Positions 15,889-24,826 of a stretch of DNA of 64,000 nt are shown in pieces; position 1 is the stretch's first letter, and each line of letters opens with the position of its first letter. A model generated the notes under the pieces. That model was not told the DNA's origin, ran no database searches, and was given only the letters and a program-made list of their open reading frames with translations. The position numbers and the translations under genes are program-made. The DNA lies in the NCBI RefSeq assembly GCF_036488675.1, contig NZ_CP133148.1, forward strand, positions 4,213,001-4,277,000, read 5' to 3'. This stretch comes from Sinorhizobium chiapasense (GTDB lineage: Bacteria > Pseudomonadota > Alphaproteobacteria > Rhizobiales > Rhizobiaceae).

Positions 15889-17148
15889 CTATTCGGAGCG
15901 TGCTTCCGCCTCGATCAGCGCGCCGGCGTTCGGCACCTGCGCGCTCTTCAGTTCGAAGCTTTCGCAGAACTGCGGCGGCACCCTCTCGCGACTGCCGAGA
16001 CGCAAGAGTACGAATATCGCATAACAAACCGCCACGGCCATTGCCGCGTAAATGAAGGTGCGTTGCCCCAAGGCCGGCGTCAGCATGGTGACAAGCATCG
16101 GAACTATGGTTGCGGCCGTCGACCAGGCAACGAGCATGGTGCTGGCGAGCGGCACGAAATCGGACGGATCGGCGCGGTCGTTGGCATGCGCATTGGCGAT
16201 CGAGTAGACGGTCTCGACCGCACCGGCGAAGAGCGCGAAGACCAGCATCAGCAGGATGAGATTGGCGAAGGAAACGCTGAGCGCCGCGAGTCCGGCGGCA
16301 ACGATCAGCGTGCAGGTGGCGATCAAGACGATGCGGCGATCGATCCGGTCGGAGAGCGCGCCCATCGGATACTGGATGAACATCAGCCCGAACTGCATGA
16401 CGAACATCAGCGCCGCCACGTCCTTCTGGCTGACGTCGTTGGCGGCGGCATAGATCGGCGTGAAGCCCTGCACGACCATGGATAGGCCGCCGGCCGCAAG
16501 TACGCCGACGAAGGCGACCGGAGAGTTCCGCCACGCCATCGGAATGTCGATGCTGACCTTGGCGGGCGCCGGCGGCGTCGGCAGGCGGGTGAGGCCGATC
16601 GGCAGGATCGCGACCGTGGTGAAGAAGATCGTGATGATCGGCGCAAGGTTGCCTTCCGCGGGAATCTGGCCGAAGAGCCAGGCGCCGGCGCCGAGGCCGA
16701 TCACATAGGCCATGTAGAAAAGCGCCATCGCCTTGCCGCGCCAGTGGTTTTCGCTCGCGTGGTTCAGCCAGCTCTGGCTGATGATGAAGTTCGTATTGCC
16801 GGCGGCGCCGTAGAGGCAGCGTGCGAATACCCACAGAAGCGGATGGACGCCAAGACTGATCATCAGCGCAGCGAGAATGACGAGGGCCATGGAGCAGGAG
16901 AAGGCGCGCGCATGGCCGACGCGGCGGATGAGCGGTCCGGCGATCACGCAGCCGACGAGCCCGCCGAAGGCGATGGCGGTTACCGCCGCGCCCGGAACCC
17001 AGTCCGGCGCCTCGGACCGTGTCAGCACGAAGGGGACATAGGCGAGCATCATGCCGTTGCCGATCGCGACCGCCGTCATCGAGACGACGATGCTGGCGAT
17101 CGACATGAGCGAGGAAGGGGTCCCGTGCCTGGCTTCCGCGACGTCCAT
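15889..17148 (-). CDS. MFS transporter (YcaD-like)
   Basis: A 419-residue transporter with 12 predicted membrane helices. The MFS signature after helix 2 is seen as GPLIRRVGHARAF, and GALSDRIDRRIVLIA is its repeat after helix 8. The N-terminal GLVGCVIAGPLIRRVG and the central QSWLNHASENHWRGKAMALF (helix 4-5 region) are typical of the YcaD group. Substrate unknown. A GGGGGGAGC ribosome site lies before the ATG. It is divergent from the cupin regulator at 17318 across ~170 bp, so that regulator may control it. Confidence 0.88.
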   Translation of the reverse strand: MDVAEARHGTPSSLMSIASIVVSMTAVAIGNGMMLAYVPFVLTRSEAPDWVPGAAVTAIAFGGLVGCVIAGPLIRRVGHARAFSCSMALVILAALMISLGVHPLLWVFARCLYGAAGNTNFIISQSWLNHASENHWRGKAMALFYMAYVIGLGAGAWLFGQIPAEGNLAPIITIFFTTVAILPIGLTRLPTPPAPAKVSIDIPMAWRNSPVAFVGVLAAGGLSMVVQGFTPIYAAANDVSQKDVAALMFVMQFGLMFIQYPMGALSDRIDRRIVLIATCTLIVAAGLAALSVSFANLILLMLVFALFAGAVETVYSIANAHANDRADPSDFVPLASTMLVAWSTAATIVPMLVTMLTPALGQRTFIYAAMAVAVCYAIFVLLRLGSRERVPPQFCESFELKSAQVPNAGALIEAEARSE

Positions 17149-17317
17149 GCTGCTCCCCCCTCGACAAGAGATTTCTAAACTATTGAAGAGAAATACTTTT
17201 GCGAACTAACGCTTGCCCGCAACCATAGCGCCTGGCGCGCCAGCGCGTTGTCGTCAAAACGGCACGAACGAAATTAATTTCGCGGTTCGGCAGCGTCTTG
17301 ACTCCACTATATGAGAA

Positions 17318-17911
17318 ATGCAATCTCAGATAATGGAACATGTTAACGACCCCCTTGAACGAGCCATCGGCGAACGGGTGCGGCAACTGCGAACCGAGCA
17401 GGCGCTGACCCTCGACGATCTCGCGACGCGCTCCGGCGTCAGCCGGGCCATGATATCGCGCATCGAACGCGGTGAAACGAGCCCGACGGCGCAGCTTCTG
17501 GCGAAGCTTTGCAGCGCGCTCGGCACGACGCTTTCGGCGCTCTTCGCCTTCGAGGTAAAAGATGCCTCGCCGGTCGTGCGGCGGGCGGATCAACGGCTCT
17601 GGCGCGATCCGGAAAGCGGCTACCTGCGCCGGTCTGTTTCGCCGGAAGGCGTCGGCTCGCCGGTCGATATCGTCGAGGTCGAGTTTCCGCCCAAGGCCCG
17701 GGTCGTCTTCGAACGCCAGCCGGCGGACCGTGGCATCACGCAGCACCTCTGGCTCTTTTCCGGCCGGCTCGAACTGACGATGGAGGACGGACCCCATCTG
17801 CTCGAGGCGGGCGACTGCCTCTTCATGGGGCTGGAGGAGGCGCATGTCTTTCATAATCCCTATGACGAACCGGCCCACTACGCCGTCATTCTCTGCCGCA
17901 CCAAGGTCTAG
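17318..17911 (+). CDS. XRE-cupin transcriptional regulator
   Basis: A 197-residue regulator. An N-terminal helix-turn-helix (~13-70, LRTEQALTLDDLATRSGVSR; MISRIERGETSPTAQLLAKL) precedes a C-terminal cupin (~110-195, HLWLFSGRLELTMEDGPHLL; EAGDCLFMGLEEAHVFHNPY) that senses a small ligand. The first ATG is at 17318. A short inverted repeat (TGAGA...TCTCA) overlaps that codon, so an internal ATG at 17333 or an autoregulatory site is possible. The next gene follows after two bases, forming an operon with an acetyltransferase. Confidence 0.9.
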   Translation: MQSQIMEHVNDPLERAIGERVRQLRTEQALTLDDLATRSGVSRAMISRIERGETSPTAQLLAKLCSALGTTLSALFAFEVKDASPVVRRADQRLWRDPESGYLRRSVSPEGVGSPVDIVEVEFPPKARVVFERQPADRGITQHLWLFSGRLELTMEDGPHLLEAGDCLFMGLEEAHVFHNPYDEPAHYAVILCRTKV

Positions 17912-17913
17912 CC

Positions 17914-18441
17914 ATGCCTGAGATAAACACCCGTGTGCTCTGCGAAGAAGAAACCCGCGCCGCTCTGCCGGCGCTTGCCGAGATCCTTTCCGATTGCGTC
18001 GATGGCGGTGCGTCGGTCGGGTTCATGCAGCCTTTCGCGCCGAGGGACGCCTTGCCCTTCTGGGAGGCGGTTTGCGCCTCCGTCGCCCGAGACGAGACGG
18101 TGCTGATCGTTGCCGATGTCGACGGCCGGGTGGTCGGTACCGTGCAGCTCGGCATCGGTACAATGCCCAACCAGCCGCATCGCGCCGACATCAAGAAGCT
18201 GCTTGTCCACCGGGATGCGCGCGGCCTCGGTCTTGGGCGCCGGCTGATGGAGAAAGCCGAAACCGAGGCCGTGAAGCGCAGCCGGCGCGTGCTGGTGCTC
18301 GACACCGCGACCGGTGAGCCGGCGGAGGCGATCTATGAGCGCCTCGGCTGGATGCGCGCCGGAGTCGTCCCCGATTACGCGCTGATGCCGGACGGCCGCT
18401 ATTGCAGTACGACCTTCTTCTACAAGCACCTCGCGCTTTAG
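17914..18441 (+). CDS. GNAT family N-acetyltransferase
   Basis: A 175-residue acetyltransferase. The central strand is ETVLIVADVDGRVVGTVQLG. The acetyl-CoA pyrophosphate loop is RDARGLGLGRRLME, matching the R/Q-X-X-G-X-G/A motif. AIYERLGWMRAGVVPDYALM is the C-terminal motif. The start lies two bases after the regulator stop. Pairs of an XRE-cupin regulator and a GNAT suggest response to, and acetylation of, the same amine or amino acid; that link is inferred. Confidence 0.9.
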   Translation: MPEINTRVLCEEETRAALPALAEILSDCVDGGASVGFMQPFAPRDALPFWEAVCASVARDETVLIVADVDGRVVGTVQLGIGTMPNQPHRADIKKLLVHRDARGLGLGRRLMEKAETEAVKRSRRVLVLDTATGEPAEAIYERLGWMRAGVVPDYALMPDGRYCSTTFFYKHLAL

Positions 18442-18568
18442 GGTAGGTCCAGGGGTACAACGGTTATCCACCTGAAATTGCGTCGTTTCCACCCGGGACG
18501 GCCGCAAGCGTCTGCCCCGAGGCGATGTCGACGGGCGCCCGGCTGGAAGCGCTCCCTGTCGTCGCCGC

Positions 18569-19207
18569 TTATGAAACGAAGAAGCTGGAGAGGCCCTGGC
18601 CGGCGGCAAGGGCCAGGTAGGCGAGAACGGTAAAATAGACCGTTGTCGCGACGAGAAAGAGATAGCCCGCGGCCACCATCAGGCCGTCGCGCTGGATGAT
18701 GCCCAGCGACAGGAGCAGGATCGCGATACCGGGCAGCGTGTTCGACAGCGGGATCAGTCCGAGCGGAAACATCAGGAGCACGCCGCCGGCCATGATCATC
18801 AGCCCGTTGAAGCGGCTCATGAAGGCGCCCTGCGTCAGGAAGTGCAGTCTCGGCCGCACGAAGCGGTCGAGTTTGGAGACGAGCGCAGCGCCCTTTTTGA
18901 GCGTCGGCACGAGCTTCTCGGTTTCGATCTGCCGATCGAGAATGCGTTGCGGCAGCCAGGGCAGGCGATTGAGTGTGATCGCCAGTGAGATAAGGATGAT
19001 TGCCGCACCGAAGACGGTGCTGACGCCCGGAATCGAAACCGGAATCAAAAACGGCAGCGTCAGCAATGCGCAAAGCAGCAGAAAGCCGTGCTCGCCAATT
19101 CCGATCATAAGCTCGCGCAGCGTGATCGTGTTGCCTCTGATAGAGGCGATCATGTCGTTCAGCGTGTCGCTGAGATTGCGTTCCGTGTCGCCGAACTCGA
19201 CCGCCAT
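18569..19207 (-). CDS. exoD: ExoD exopolysaccharide synthesis protein
   Basis: A 212-residue membrane protein of the ExoD family. A soluble N-terminus (~1-35) leads into four or five hydrophobic segments. Family signatures are FLLLCALLTLPFLIPVSIPG, IETEKLVPTLKKGAALVSKL, NGLMIMAGGVLLMFPLGLIP and SNTLPGIAILLLSLGIIQRD. In S. meliloti, exoD mutants show altered exopolysaccharide, alkali sensitivity and poor nodule invasion; the biochemical role is unknown. Chromosomal placement a few genes from lepA agrees with S. meliloti. The gene appears monocistronic. Confidence 0.9.
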   Translation of the reverse strand: MAVEFGDTERNLSDTLNDMIASIRGNTITLRELMIGIGEHGFLLLCALLTLPFLIPVSIPGVSTVFGAAIILISLAITLNRLPWLPQRILDRQIETEKLVPTLKKGAALVSKLDRFVRPRLHFLTQGAFMSRFNGLMIMAGGVLLMFPLGLIPLSNTLPGIAILLLSLGIIQRDGLMVAAGYLFLVATTVYFTVLAYLALAAGQGLSSFFVS

Positions 19208-19452
19208 ACCGTCGTCCCCGCTTGTCTAGAGCCTCGGCCCATGTAGCACGGGCATGTGAAGGATCGGTTAGCGGGTGCTCTGGACAGCAATGTGGCGGCG
19301 GACGGCCATTTTCTCAGGCTGCCGCGGCCGTTGCCCGCGTGCAACATCAAGATGCATGCAGGCGGTTGCAGCGCGAATGGAATGCCTCTTCATCTTCCTG
19401 CCTCAATCGATAGTATGAAGCATTTCGAGCACCAACGGGGACAATCGATTCG

Positions 19453-20118
19453 ATGATCAAGAAATGCGCCATCCTGGCCATTGCGGCCGCTTACCTTTCC
19501 GGATGCACCACCACCGATCCCTACACAGGCGAGCAGAAGATGTCGAATACGGCGGGCGGTGCGCTGCTCGGCGCGGGCCTTGGCGCCGCAACCGGCCTTC
19601 TGGTCGGCGGCAGCGCCGCGGGACGACGTGATGCCGCGCTTGTCGGCGCCGGTATCGGCGCGCTCGGCGGCGGTCTGGTCGGCAACTACATGGACCAGCA
19701 GGAATCGGAACTGCGCGCCCAGTTGCAGGGCACGGGCGTGTCGGTGACGCGCGCGGGCGACCGCATCATCCTCAACATGCCGTCGAACATCACCTTTGCG
19801 ACCGACCGCGACCAGGTGGTGCCGGCCTTCTATTCGACGCTCGACTCGGTCGCGATCGTATTGCGCAAGTTCAACCGGACGCTCATCGACGTCGACGGCC
19901 ATACCGATTCGACCGGCAGCGCCGCCCACAACCAGGCTCTCTCCGAGCGCCGCGCGGCTTCGGTTGCGAACTTCCTCGGCGGCCGCGGGATCGACCAGCG
20001 CCGCATCTCGACCATGGGCTATGGCATGGAGCGGCCGATCGCATCGAACGCCACCGAGGCCGGCCGTGCGCAAAACCGCCGCGTCGAAATCTCGATCGCG
20101 CCGATCAAGCAAGGCTGA
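19453..20118 (+). CDS. OmpA family outer-membrane lipoprotein (YiaD-like)
   Basis: A 221-residue lipoprotein. The signal peptide MIKKCAILAIAAAYLSGC has a lipobox LSGC with the modified Cys at residue 18. A Gly-rich segment (GGALLGAGLGAATGLLVGGS; ALVGAGIGALGGGLVGNYMD) resembles a glycine-zipper membrane domain. The C-terminal OmpA domain (~95-215) carries the peptidoglycan-binding motif DVDGHTDSTGSAAHNQALSE with RRAASVANFL. It should tether the outer membrane to peptidoglycan. It is a single gene followed by a terminator. Confidence 0.93.
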   Translation: MIKKCAILAIAAAYLSGCTTTDPYTGEQKMSNTAGGALLGAGLGAATGLLVGGSAAGRRDAALVGAGIGALGGGLVGNYMDQQESELRAQLQGTGVSVTRAGDRIILNMPSNITFATDRDQVVPAFYSTLDSVAIVLRKFNRTLIDVDGHTDSTGSAAHNQALSERRAASVANFLGGRGIDQRRISTMGYGMERPIASNATEAGRAQNRRVEISIAPIKQG

Positions 20119-20143
20119 TCCGCGACACAACGGATCAACAAGG

Positions 20144-20171
20144 GGCCGCCGGCATGCCGCGCGGCCTTTTT
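20144..20171 (+). terminator. terminator after the OmpA lipoprotein gene
   Basis: The GGCCGC/GCGGCC stem has an inner GGC/GCC pairing and is followed by TTTTT, 26 nt after the stop codon. Confidence 0.75.
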
Positions 20172-20177
20172 AGTGCG

Positions 20178-21008
20178 TCAAAAGCGGTAGAGAAGCAGCC
20201 GCCCCATCGGCGGCAGCATCGGGGTCGCCTCGAGCATTTGCAGCGCAACCTGCAAAGGCGGAGACATGCGCGCAGCCTTGACGCCGCTCCAGCGCGAGCG
20301 GTCCTCGACGAGGGTGAGGCCCGGTACCAGCCGCGTAAGCTCCGCCGGATCGTCGAGCGCCCAATGAAGGTCGGCACCGGCGGCGCGGATCGCGGGGTTG
20401 ACGTTCAGCAACCAGATCATCAATCGGCTATAGGCATCAAAGGCGATCTCGCCGAACGGCAAGTGGCCGACGAGTCTGCGCAGAAGCAGTGGTACCTGGT
20501 CGCGCCCCAGATAGGGCAGCACACCCTCGGCAACGATCATCGCCGGCGCGTCTGCGGGACATCGGCAAAGCCACGCCGCCTCGGTGATCGAGGCGGCAAT
20601 CATCGCATAGTTGTCCCGGCAGGGGTAAAGACGCCGCCTGAGCGCGATGACATCCGGAAAATCGACATCGATCCAGCGCACCGGCGGCTGTGGATCGAGG
20701 CGGAAGACGCGGCTGTCCAGACCGCAGCCGAGGTGCAACACTGTCGCATCGGGGTGCCGACCGAGAAAGGCCTCGGTCCAGCGATCGAGCAGATAAGCCC
20801 GCATGGCGATCGCGATCGTCATGTCGCGGCCTACCTTCAGGTGCGTCAGATCCTCGCCGATGCGGGCGAGCGCGGCGGCGGCGAAATGGTCGTGCAGCAC
20901 GGAGCCGCGCATGACGCTCTCCTCCGCCTTTGCCTGGAGCGTCATCAGCGGAGTTGCCTTGACGCCGCTGAAGCACATCCCCTGGGCCATCGCGCTCACT
21001 GGCGACAT
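20178..21008 (-). CDS. leucine carboxyl methyltransferase-type SAM methyltransferase
   Basis: A 276-residue class I methyltransferase of the LCM/PpmA-like family. The SAM-binding motif is VLHLGCGLDSRVFRLDPQ, followed by the acidic WIDVDFPDVIALR. AEGVLPYLGRDQVPLLLRRL is the typical post-motif region. Bacterial members methylate polyketide or small-acid carboxylates or are of unknown substrate. The start at 21008 (MSPVSAMAQGMCF) is preferred; the frame is open far upstream without similarity. It lies downstream of the ECF41 operon on the same strand, separated by ~90 bp. Confidence 0.82.
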   Translation of the reverse strand: MSPVSAMAQGMCFSGVKATPLMTLQAKAEESVMRGSVLHDHFAAAALARIGEDLTHLKVGRDMTIAIAMRAYLLDRWTEAFLGRHPDATVLHLGCGLDSRVFRLDPQPPVRWIDVDFPDVIALRRRLYPCRDNYAMIAASITEAAWLCRCPADAPAMIVAEGVLPYLGRDQVPLLLRRLVGHLPFGEIAFDAYSRLMIWLLNVNPAIRAAGADLHWALDDPAELTRLVPGLTLVEDRSRWSGVKAARMSPPLQVALQMLEATPMLPPMGRLLLYRF

Positions 21009-21096
21009 CGACTGGCGATGATCTCCGATCACTTTCGCAGAAGCCTTCGCAAAATCGCAGCGCGGCACGCTTGCCGCGATGTTCGAGTTCGGGACT

Positions 21097-22550
21097 CTAG
21101 TGCATTTCTTGGTTCTGCATATGTCGGTTAGCGCTTCCGCCAACCGCCCTCCGAGCGGAGACGATGCCCAGGGCCGGTGCGAGTGCGAAGAGCCCGAAGA
21201 GCCAGATCGCGGCCGAGGTGGCGCCCTCTGCCGCGCCCTCGCCAATACCGGCAAGGTTGGCTGTCATGCCAGCAAGTGCCGCGCCGAGAGATGCCGCGAA
21301 AAGCTGGATCGTCGTAATCGACGCTGCCGCCTTTTCCTCTTCGCCAGCCGGTGCGGCGGCATAGACCGCCGTGACGATGTGCGGCCACGCGAGTCCGATG
21401 CCGAAGCCGACCGCGGCGATCCCGAGGCACAGTGGCACCGCGATCGCGGCGAAGCCAGCCGATATGACCGGCATGAAGGCGGCGATCGTCAGGAGGCCGA
21501 CGAGGCCGAAGAACGGACCGGCGGCAATCGTCTTGCGTGCGCGGCCGCCATCCCAATGGGCGCTCGTCATCGAGCCGGCCGTCCAGCCGAGCGCCATCAG
21601 CGCGGCGATATAACCGGCGACGAGGGGAGACCGCCCGTGAAGTTCCTGCAACAGATAGGGAACGTAGATCTCCGGCTGCATGCCGATCATCGCCAATGCA
21701 ATGGTCGCATAGAGCGCGGCGAGCGGCGAGCGCGGGCTGAGAGCGCCGTGCGGCAGCAGCCGCTCGGTCGCGCGGCGTTCACTGGCGACGAGCACCGCGA
21801 ACAGGGCGAGCGCGGCACCAACGCCTGCGATCTGTTCGCCGATCACCGTACGGGTCCCGCTCACCGAGAGCACTAGGACGATGGCGATGAGAAGCGTGAG
21901 TTGCGCCAGCGGCAGCGGACCGCGCGTGCCTGATGTCGTTCGCGGCAGAGTCGACAAGGCGAGGATCGCAAGCACTGCCGTCAGGGGCAGCAGCGACCAG
22001 AAGGCGGTCCGCCACGCGCCATATTCTGCAAACACGCCGCCGACCGCCGGGCCGATGAGTGTCGCCGTGCCCCAGGTGGCGGAGATCAGCCCGATCGCGC
22101 GGGCCCAGAGTGCAGCCGGGAAAACCATGCGGATGACGCCATAGGCCAGCGCGTACAGAAGCCCGCCGCCGAAGCCCTGGATGGCGCGGCCGGCAAGCAG
22201 CAATGCCATGCTGGGTGCCACGGCGCATGTGAGCGAACCAAGTCCGAAGACGATCGCACCGACGGCATAGGCGCCCCCGGCGCCGGCCCGATTGAGCAGC
22301 CGCGCCGAGAGCGCCGCACCGAGAATGGACGCGGCAACGAAAAGCGTCGTGCTCCAGGCATAATAGTCGAGCCCGCCGATGTCCCGCACGATGGATGGCA
22401 TGACGGTCGTGACGATATAGATATTGAGCGCATGCAGCGCGACGCCGCCGCTGAGCACAAGCGAATGGATGGCGTTTCCGCCGGAGACAAGACAAGGGTG
22501 AGCCAGCCGGCATCGGATGCGGCCGCCGCATTCTTGGTCTTGTCGAGCAT
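21097..22550 (-). pseudogene. MFS multidrug-type transporter, disrupted by a 5-bp tandem duplication near its 5' end
   Basis: Translation should begin at the ATG at 22550, which has an AACGAGG ribosome site and gives MLDKTKNAAAASDAGWLTLV. The sequence GACAAGACAA at 22486-22495 is a 5-bp tandem duplication that shifts the frame at that point. Removing one copy restores a single frame of 482 residues continuing SGGNAIHSLVLSGGVALHAL to the stop at 21097, with about 14 membrane helices of a DHA2/QacA-like exporter. The remaining frame is intact and well conserved, so the lesion is recent, reversible, or a sequencing error. It is the third gene of the ECF41 operon. Confidence 0.75.
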
Positions 22551-22577
22551 ATTGGGCCTCGTTGATCGGCGATCGTT

Positions 22578-23468
22578 TCAATGGACGGTTGCGTCGTCAA
22601 GATGAGTGAGCTTGTCCGGATTGCGGACGATAAAGATATCGGTGACCCGGCCGTCTGTGTCGTAGCCGAAGGAAACAGTTGCGGCGACATCGCCGTCTTC
22701 ACTCCGCAGGACAATGCCGCGTCCGCCGTTGAGCTCCGCGGTTTCCCACCGGTAGTGCGACCAGTATTCGGTGAGCCGCTCGGCAATGAAGGCCACGACG
22801 GTCTCCTTGCCGGAAAGGATGCCAAGCACGGTCGCGGCCTTGCCGCCGCCGTCGGCGGTGAGCCTCACGTCGGCCGACAGCAGCGCCGAAAGGCCGACGA
22901 TGTCTCCGCCGTGAATGGCACCGTGGAAAGCGGCAAGGAGTTCCTCCTGGCGTTCGCGCGGCGTCGTATGTCGGGTCTGAACCACACCGATATTGTATTT
23001 CGCGCGTGAGACCAGCTTGCGGGTGGCCGCCTCCTGCATGTCGAGCGTTTCGGCAATCTCGTCATAGGGTTGGCCGAAAATCTCATGCAACAGATAGGCG
23101 GCCCGCTCCTTGGGCGTCAGCCGTTCGAGCATCAGCAGGAATGCCGTCGTGAGCGACGAGGTGAGGGCAAGCTTCTCCTCCGCGTTGTCGTCGCTTGCGG
23201 TGTGGATCGGTTCCGGCAACCACGCGCCGACATAGTCGACGCGTTTGCGGTGCGCGGACTTGAGCAGGTCGAGGCAGCGGCGGGTGCAGGCGGTGGTGAG
23301 CCAGGCGGCCGGACTTTCGATTGCGGAAACATCGGCTGCCTGCCATTTCAGGAACGTGTCCTGCACCGCATCCTCGGCATCGGCACGCGAACTAAGAATG
23401 CGGTAGGCGAGGCCAAGGAGGCGGGGTCGCGCCTCCTCGAACATGCCGATCTTGTCGTTGCGAACCAT
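22578..23468 (-). CDS. ECF41 family RNA polymerase sigma factor with SnoaL-like C-terminal domain
   Basis: A 296-residue ECF sigma factor. Sigma2 covers ~10-75 (RPRLLGLAYRILSSRADAED, AVQDTFLKW) and sigma4 ~110-165 (RLTPKERAAYLLHEIFGQPY, DEIAETLDMQEAATRKLVSR). A SnoaL/NTF2-like extension of ~110 residues follows. In ECF41 sigma factors this extension is known to modulate activity in place of an anti-sigma factor. It begins one base after the stop of the AhpD-like gene, the characteristic ECF41 pairing, and a matching promoter lies upstream of that gene. Confidence 0.92.
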   Translation of the reverse strand: MVRNDKIGMFEEARPRLLGLAYRILSSRADAEDAVQDTFLKWQAADVSAIESPAAWLTTACTRRCLDLLKSAHRKRVDYVGAWLPEPIHTASDDNAEEKLALTSSLTTAFLLMLERLTPKERAAYLLHEIFGQPYDEIAETLDMQEAATRKLVSRAKYNIGVVQTRHTTPRERQEELLAAFHGAIHGGDIVGLSALLSADVRLTADGGGKAATVLGILSGKETVVAFIAERLTEYWSHYRWETAELNGGRGIVLRSEDGDVAATVSFGYDTDGRVTDIFIVRNPDKLTHLDDATVH

Positions 23469-23469
23469 G

Positions 23470-23901
23470 TCAGTGCCTCGAAATCTGGATGCGGTTCCAA
23501 AGGTTGATCATCGCCACGGTCGAAGTGATGACGCTGATCTCGTTGTCGCTGAAGTGCGCGCGAAGCCGAGCACGCAGGCTTGCGAAATCCGTCCGGGGCT
23601 CGAGTTCCGTCAGAGCCTCGGTCCAGGCGAGGGCGGCCTTTTCGCGCTCGGAGAAATCGCCGACCTGATCCCAGACGATGATGCGGTCGAGCCGTTCACT
23701 CGTCTCGCCGTCGGCACGGGCTTCTTTCGTGTGCATCTTCACGCAGAAGCCGCAACGGTTGATCTGCGAGGCACGAAGCTGGACCAGGTGGTGGATCGAT
23801 CGGTCGAGGCCGTGGCTGTCCATCTTGTTGTGCACGTCGGCGAGCGCGCCGAGGACTTCGGGGATTTCCTGTTCGTAGCGGACGGCTTTCGTGTCGGTCA
23901 T
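23470..23901 (-). CDS. carboxymuconolactone decarboxylase/AhpD-like protein
   Basis: A 143-residue alkylhydroperoxidase D-like protein. The redox motif is CGFCVKMH, with two Cys spaced by two residues and a following His, in the conserved helix after LVQLRASQINR. Such proteins reduce peroxides or act on small carboxylates; the substrate is unknown. The start at 23901 has GGAGAC upstream. It is the first gene of the ECF41 operon and the usual conserved partner and target of ECF41 sigma factors. Confidence 0.9.
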   Translation of the reverse strand: MTDTKAVRYEQEIPEVLGALADVHNKMDSHGLDRSIHHLVQLRASQINRCGFCVKMHTKEARADGETSERLDRIIVWDQVGDFSEREKAALAWTEALTELEPRTDFASLRARLRAHFSDNEISVITSTVAMINLWNRIQISRH

Positions 23902-23944
23902 GGTCTGTCTCCATTGCTCAGTCAATTAATGCTTACGATCCGTT

Positions 23945-23971
23945 GACGATTGACCATGGGCGCCTGTGACG
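23945..23971 (-). promoter_or_regulatory. ECF41-type promoter
   Basis: On the minus strand CGTCACA (23971-23965), exactly 16 bases, then CGTC (23948-23945). This fits the published ECF41 consensus TGTCACA-N16-CGTC with one mismatch, and lies 44 bp before the AhpD-like start. It suggests autoregulation of the operon. Confidence 0.7.
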
Positions 23972-24120
23972 TGAGGTTCGAAATCTTTCCTGATTATGAT
24001 CCGTGGGAGATAATGGCCACCTCTCGGTGAAACGTTTGGGAGTCAAGGGTTGCTGCCAGATAGTGCGCATAATCCTCGCCCTCAGCTACAGAGGAAGTTC
24101 CCTCGCCACCACTTGACTCC

Positions 24121-24164
24121 TCTAGGACAATTGACCTAATGAGTGTTAGGTCAATTGTCCTAGA
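24121..24164. promoter_or_regulatory. perfect inverted repeat, likely operator of the TetR gene
   Basis: The arms TCTAGGACAATTGACCTA (24121-24138) and its exact complement (24147-24164) are separated by 8 bases, 40 bp before the TetR start. A TTGACC hexamer lies inside the left arm and could be a -35 box, so binding would block transcription. Confidence 0.65.
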
Positions 24165-24204
24165 TCCTTCATGGACCAGGACGGATGCTTGGTGAGATCG
24201 AGAC

Positions 24205-24813
24205 TTGGCAGGTGCAAACACACGACAGCAGATTGTGGAAGCTGCCGACAGGCTCTTCTACGAGCGAGGGTTTGAAGCGACGTCTTTCGCCGACATCGCG
24301 GGGATAGTCGGTGCTTCCCGGGGAAACTTCTATTATCACTTCAGGACGAAAGACGAGATCCTGGGGGCAGTAATTGCCTATCGTCTCTCCAAAACCAAGG
24401 AGATGCTCGATGGCTGGGAATCCTCGGCAGAGACACCTGCGAAGCGCATTCTCAGCTTCATCGAACTCCTGCTCATAAACCAGACGAAGATCATGGCCCA
24501 CGGCTGCCCCGTCGGCACTCTGTGCAACGAGCTCGCTAAGCTGGATCATGTCGCTAAGGACGATGCGGCCAAACTTTTCAATTTGTTTCGCGACTGGCTG
24601 TCAGGTCAATTTGCAGCACTCGGTCGGGGGACTGATGCCGACACGCTCGCCATGCACATCCTGATGCGGAGCCAAGGGGTCGCGACCCTCGCCACGGCGT
24701 TTCGCGATGAAGCCTTTGTCCGGCGCGAGGTCGACGAGATGCGCGCTTGGCTGGCCGCGCAGCGCCCAAGGCTATCTGAGACTCCAGCACCCGTTTCCGA
24801 TTACGACTCCTAA
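24205..24813 (+). CDS. TetR/AcrR family transcriptional regulator
   Basis: A 202-residue TetR repressor. The DNA-binding helix-turn-helix is RQQIVEAADRLFYERGFEAT then SFADIAGIVGASRGNFYYHF at residues ~7-50. The ligand domain (~80-190) has MAHGCPVGTLCNELAKLDHV, as in the subgroup that senses electrophiles or aromatic compounds. No ATG is available in frame before the HTH and an in-frame TGA lies just upstream, so a TTG at 24205 is the likely start. It is followed by a YCII gene 13 bp downstream and preceded by a perfect palindrome. Confidence 0.88.
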   Translation: MAGANTRQQIVEAADRLFYERGFEATSFADIAGIVGASRGNFYYHFRTKDEILGAVIAYRLSKTKEMLDGWESSAETPAKRILSFIELLLINQTKIMAHGCPVGTLCNELAKLDHVAKDDAAKLFNLFRDWLSGQFAALGRGTDADTLAMHILMRSQGVATLATAFRDEAFVRREVDEMRAWLAAQRPRLSETPAPVSDYDS

Positions 24814-24826
24814 GGAAGGATCCTGC

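Noticed and set aside
22086..22550. 154-residue protein starting MLDKTKNAAAAS
   Set aside because: Only its first ~20 residues belong to the transporter; the rest is an out-of-frame product after the 5-bp duplication.
23994..24221. Small minus-strand frame between the ECF41 operon and TetR
   Set aside because: It overlaps the TetR operator and start, and has no ribosome site or recognisable motif.
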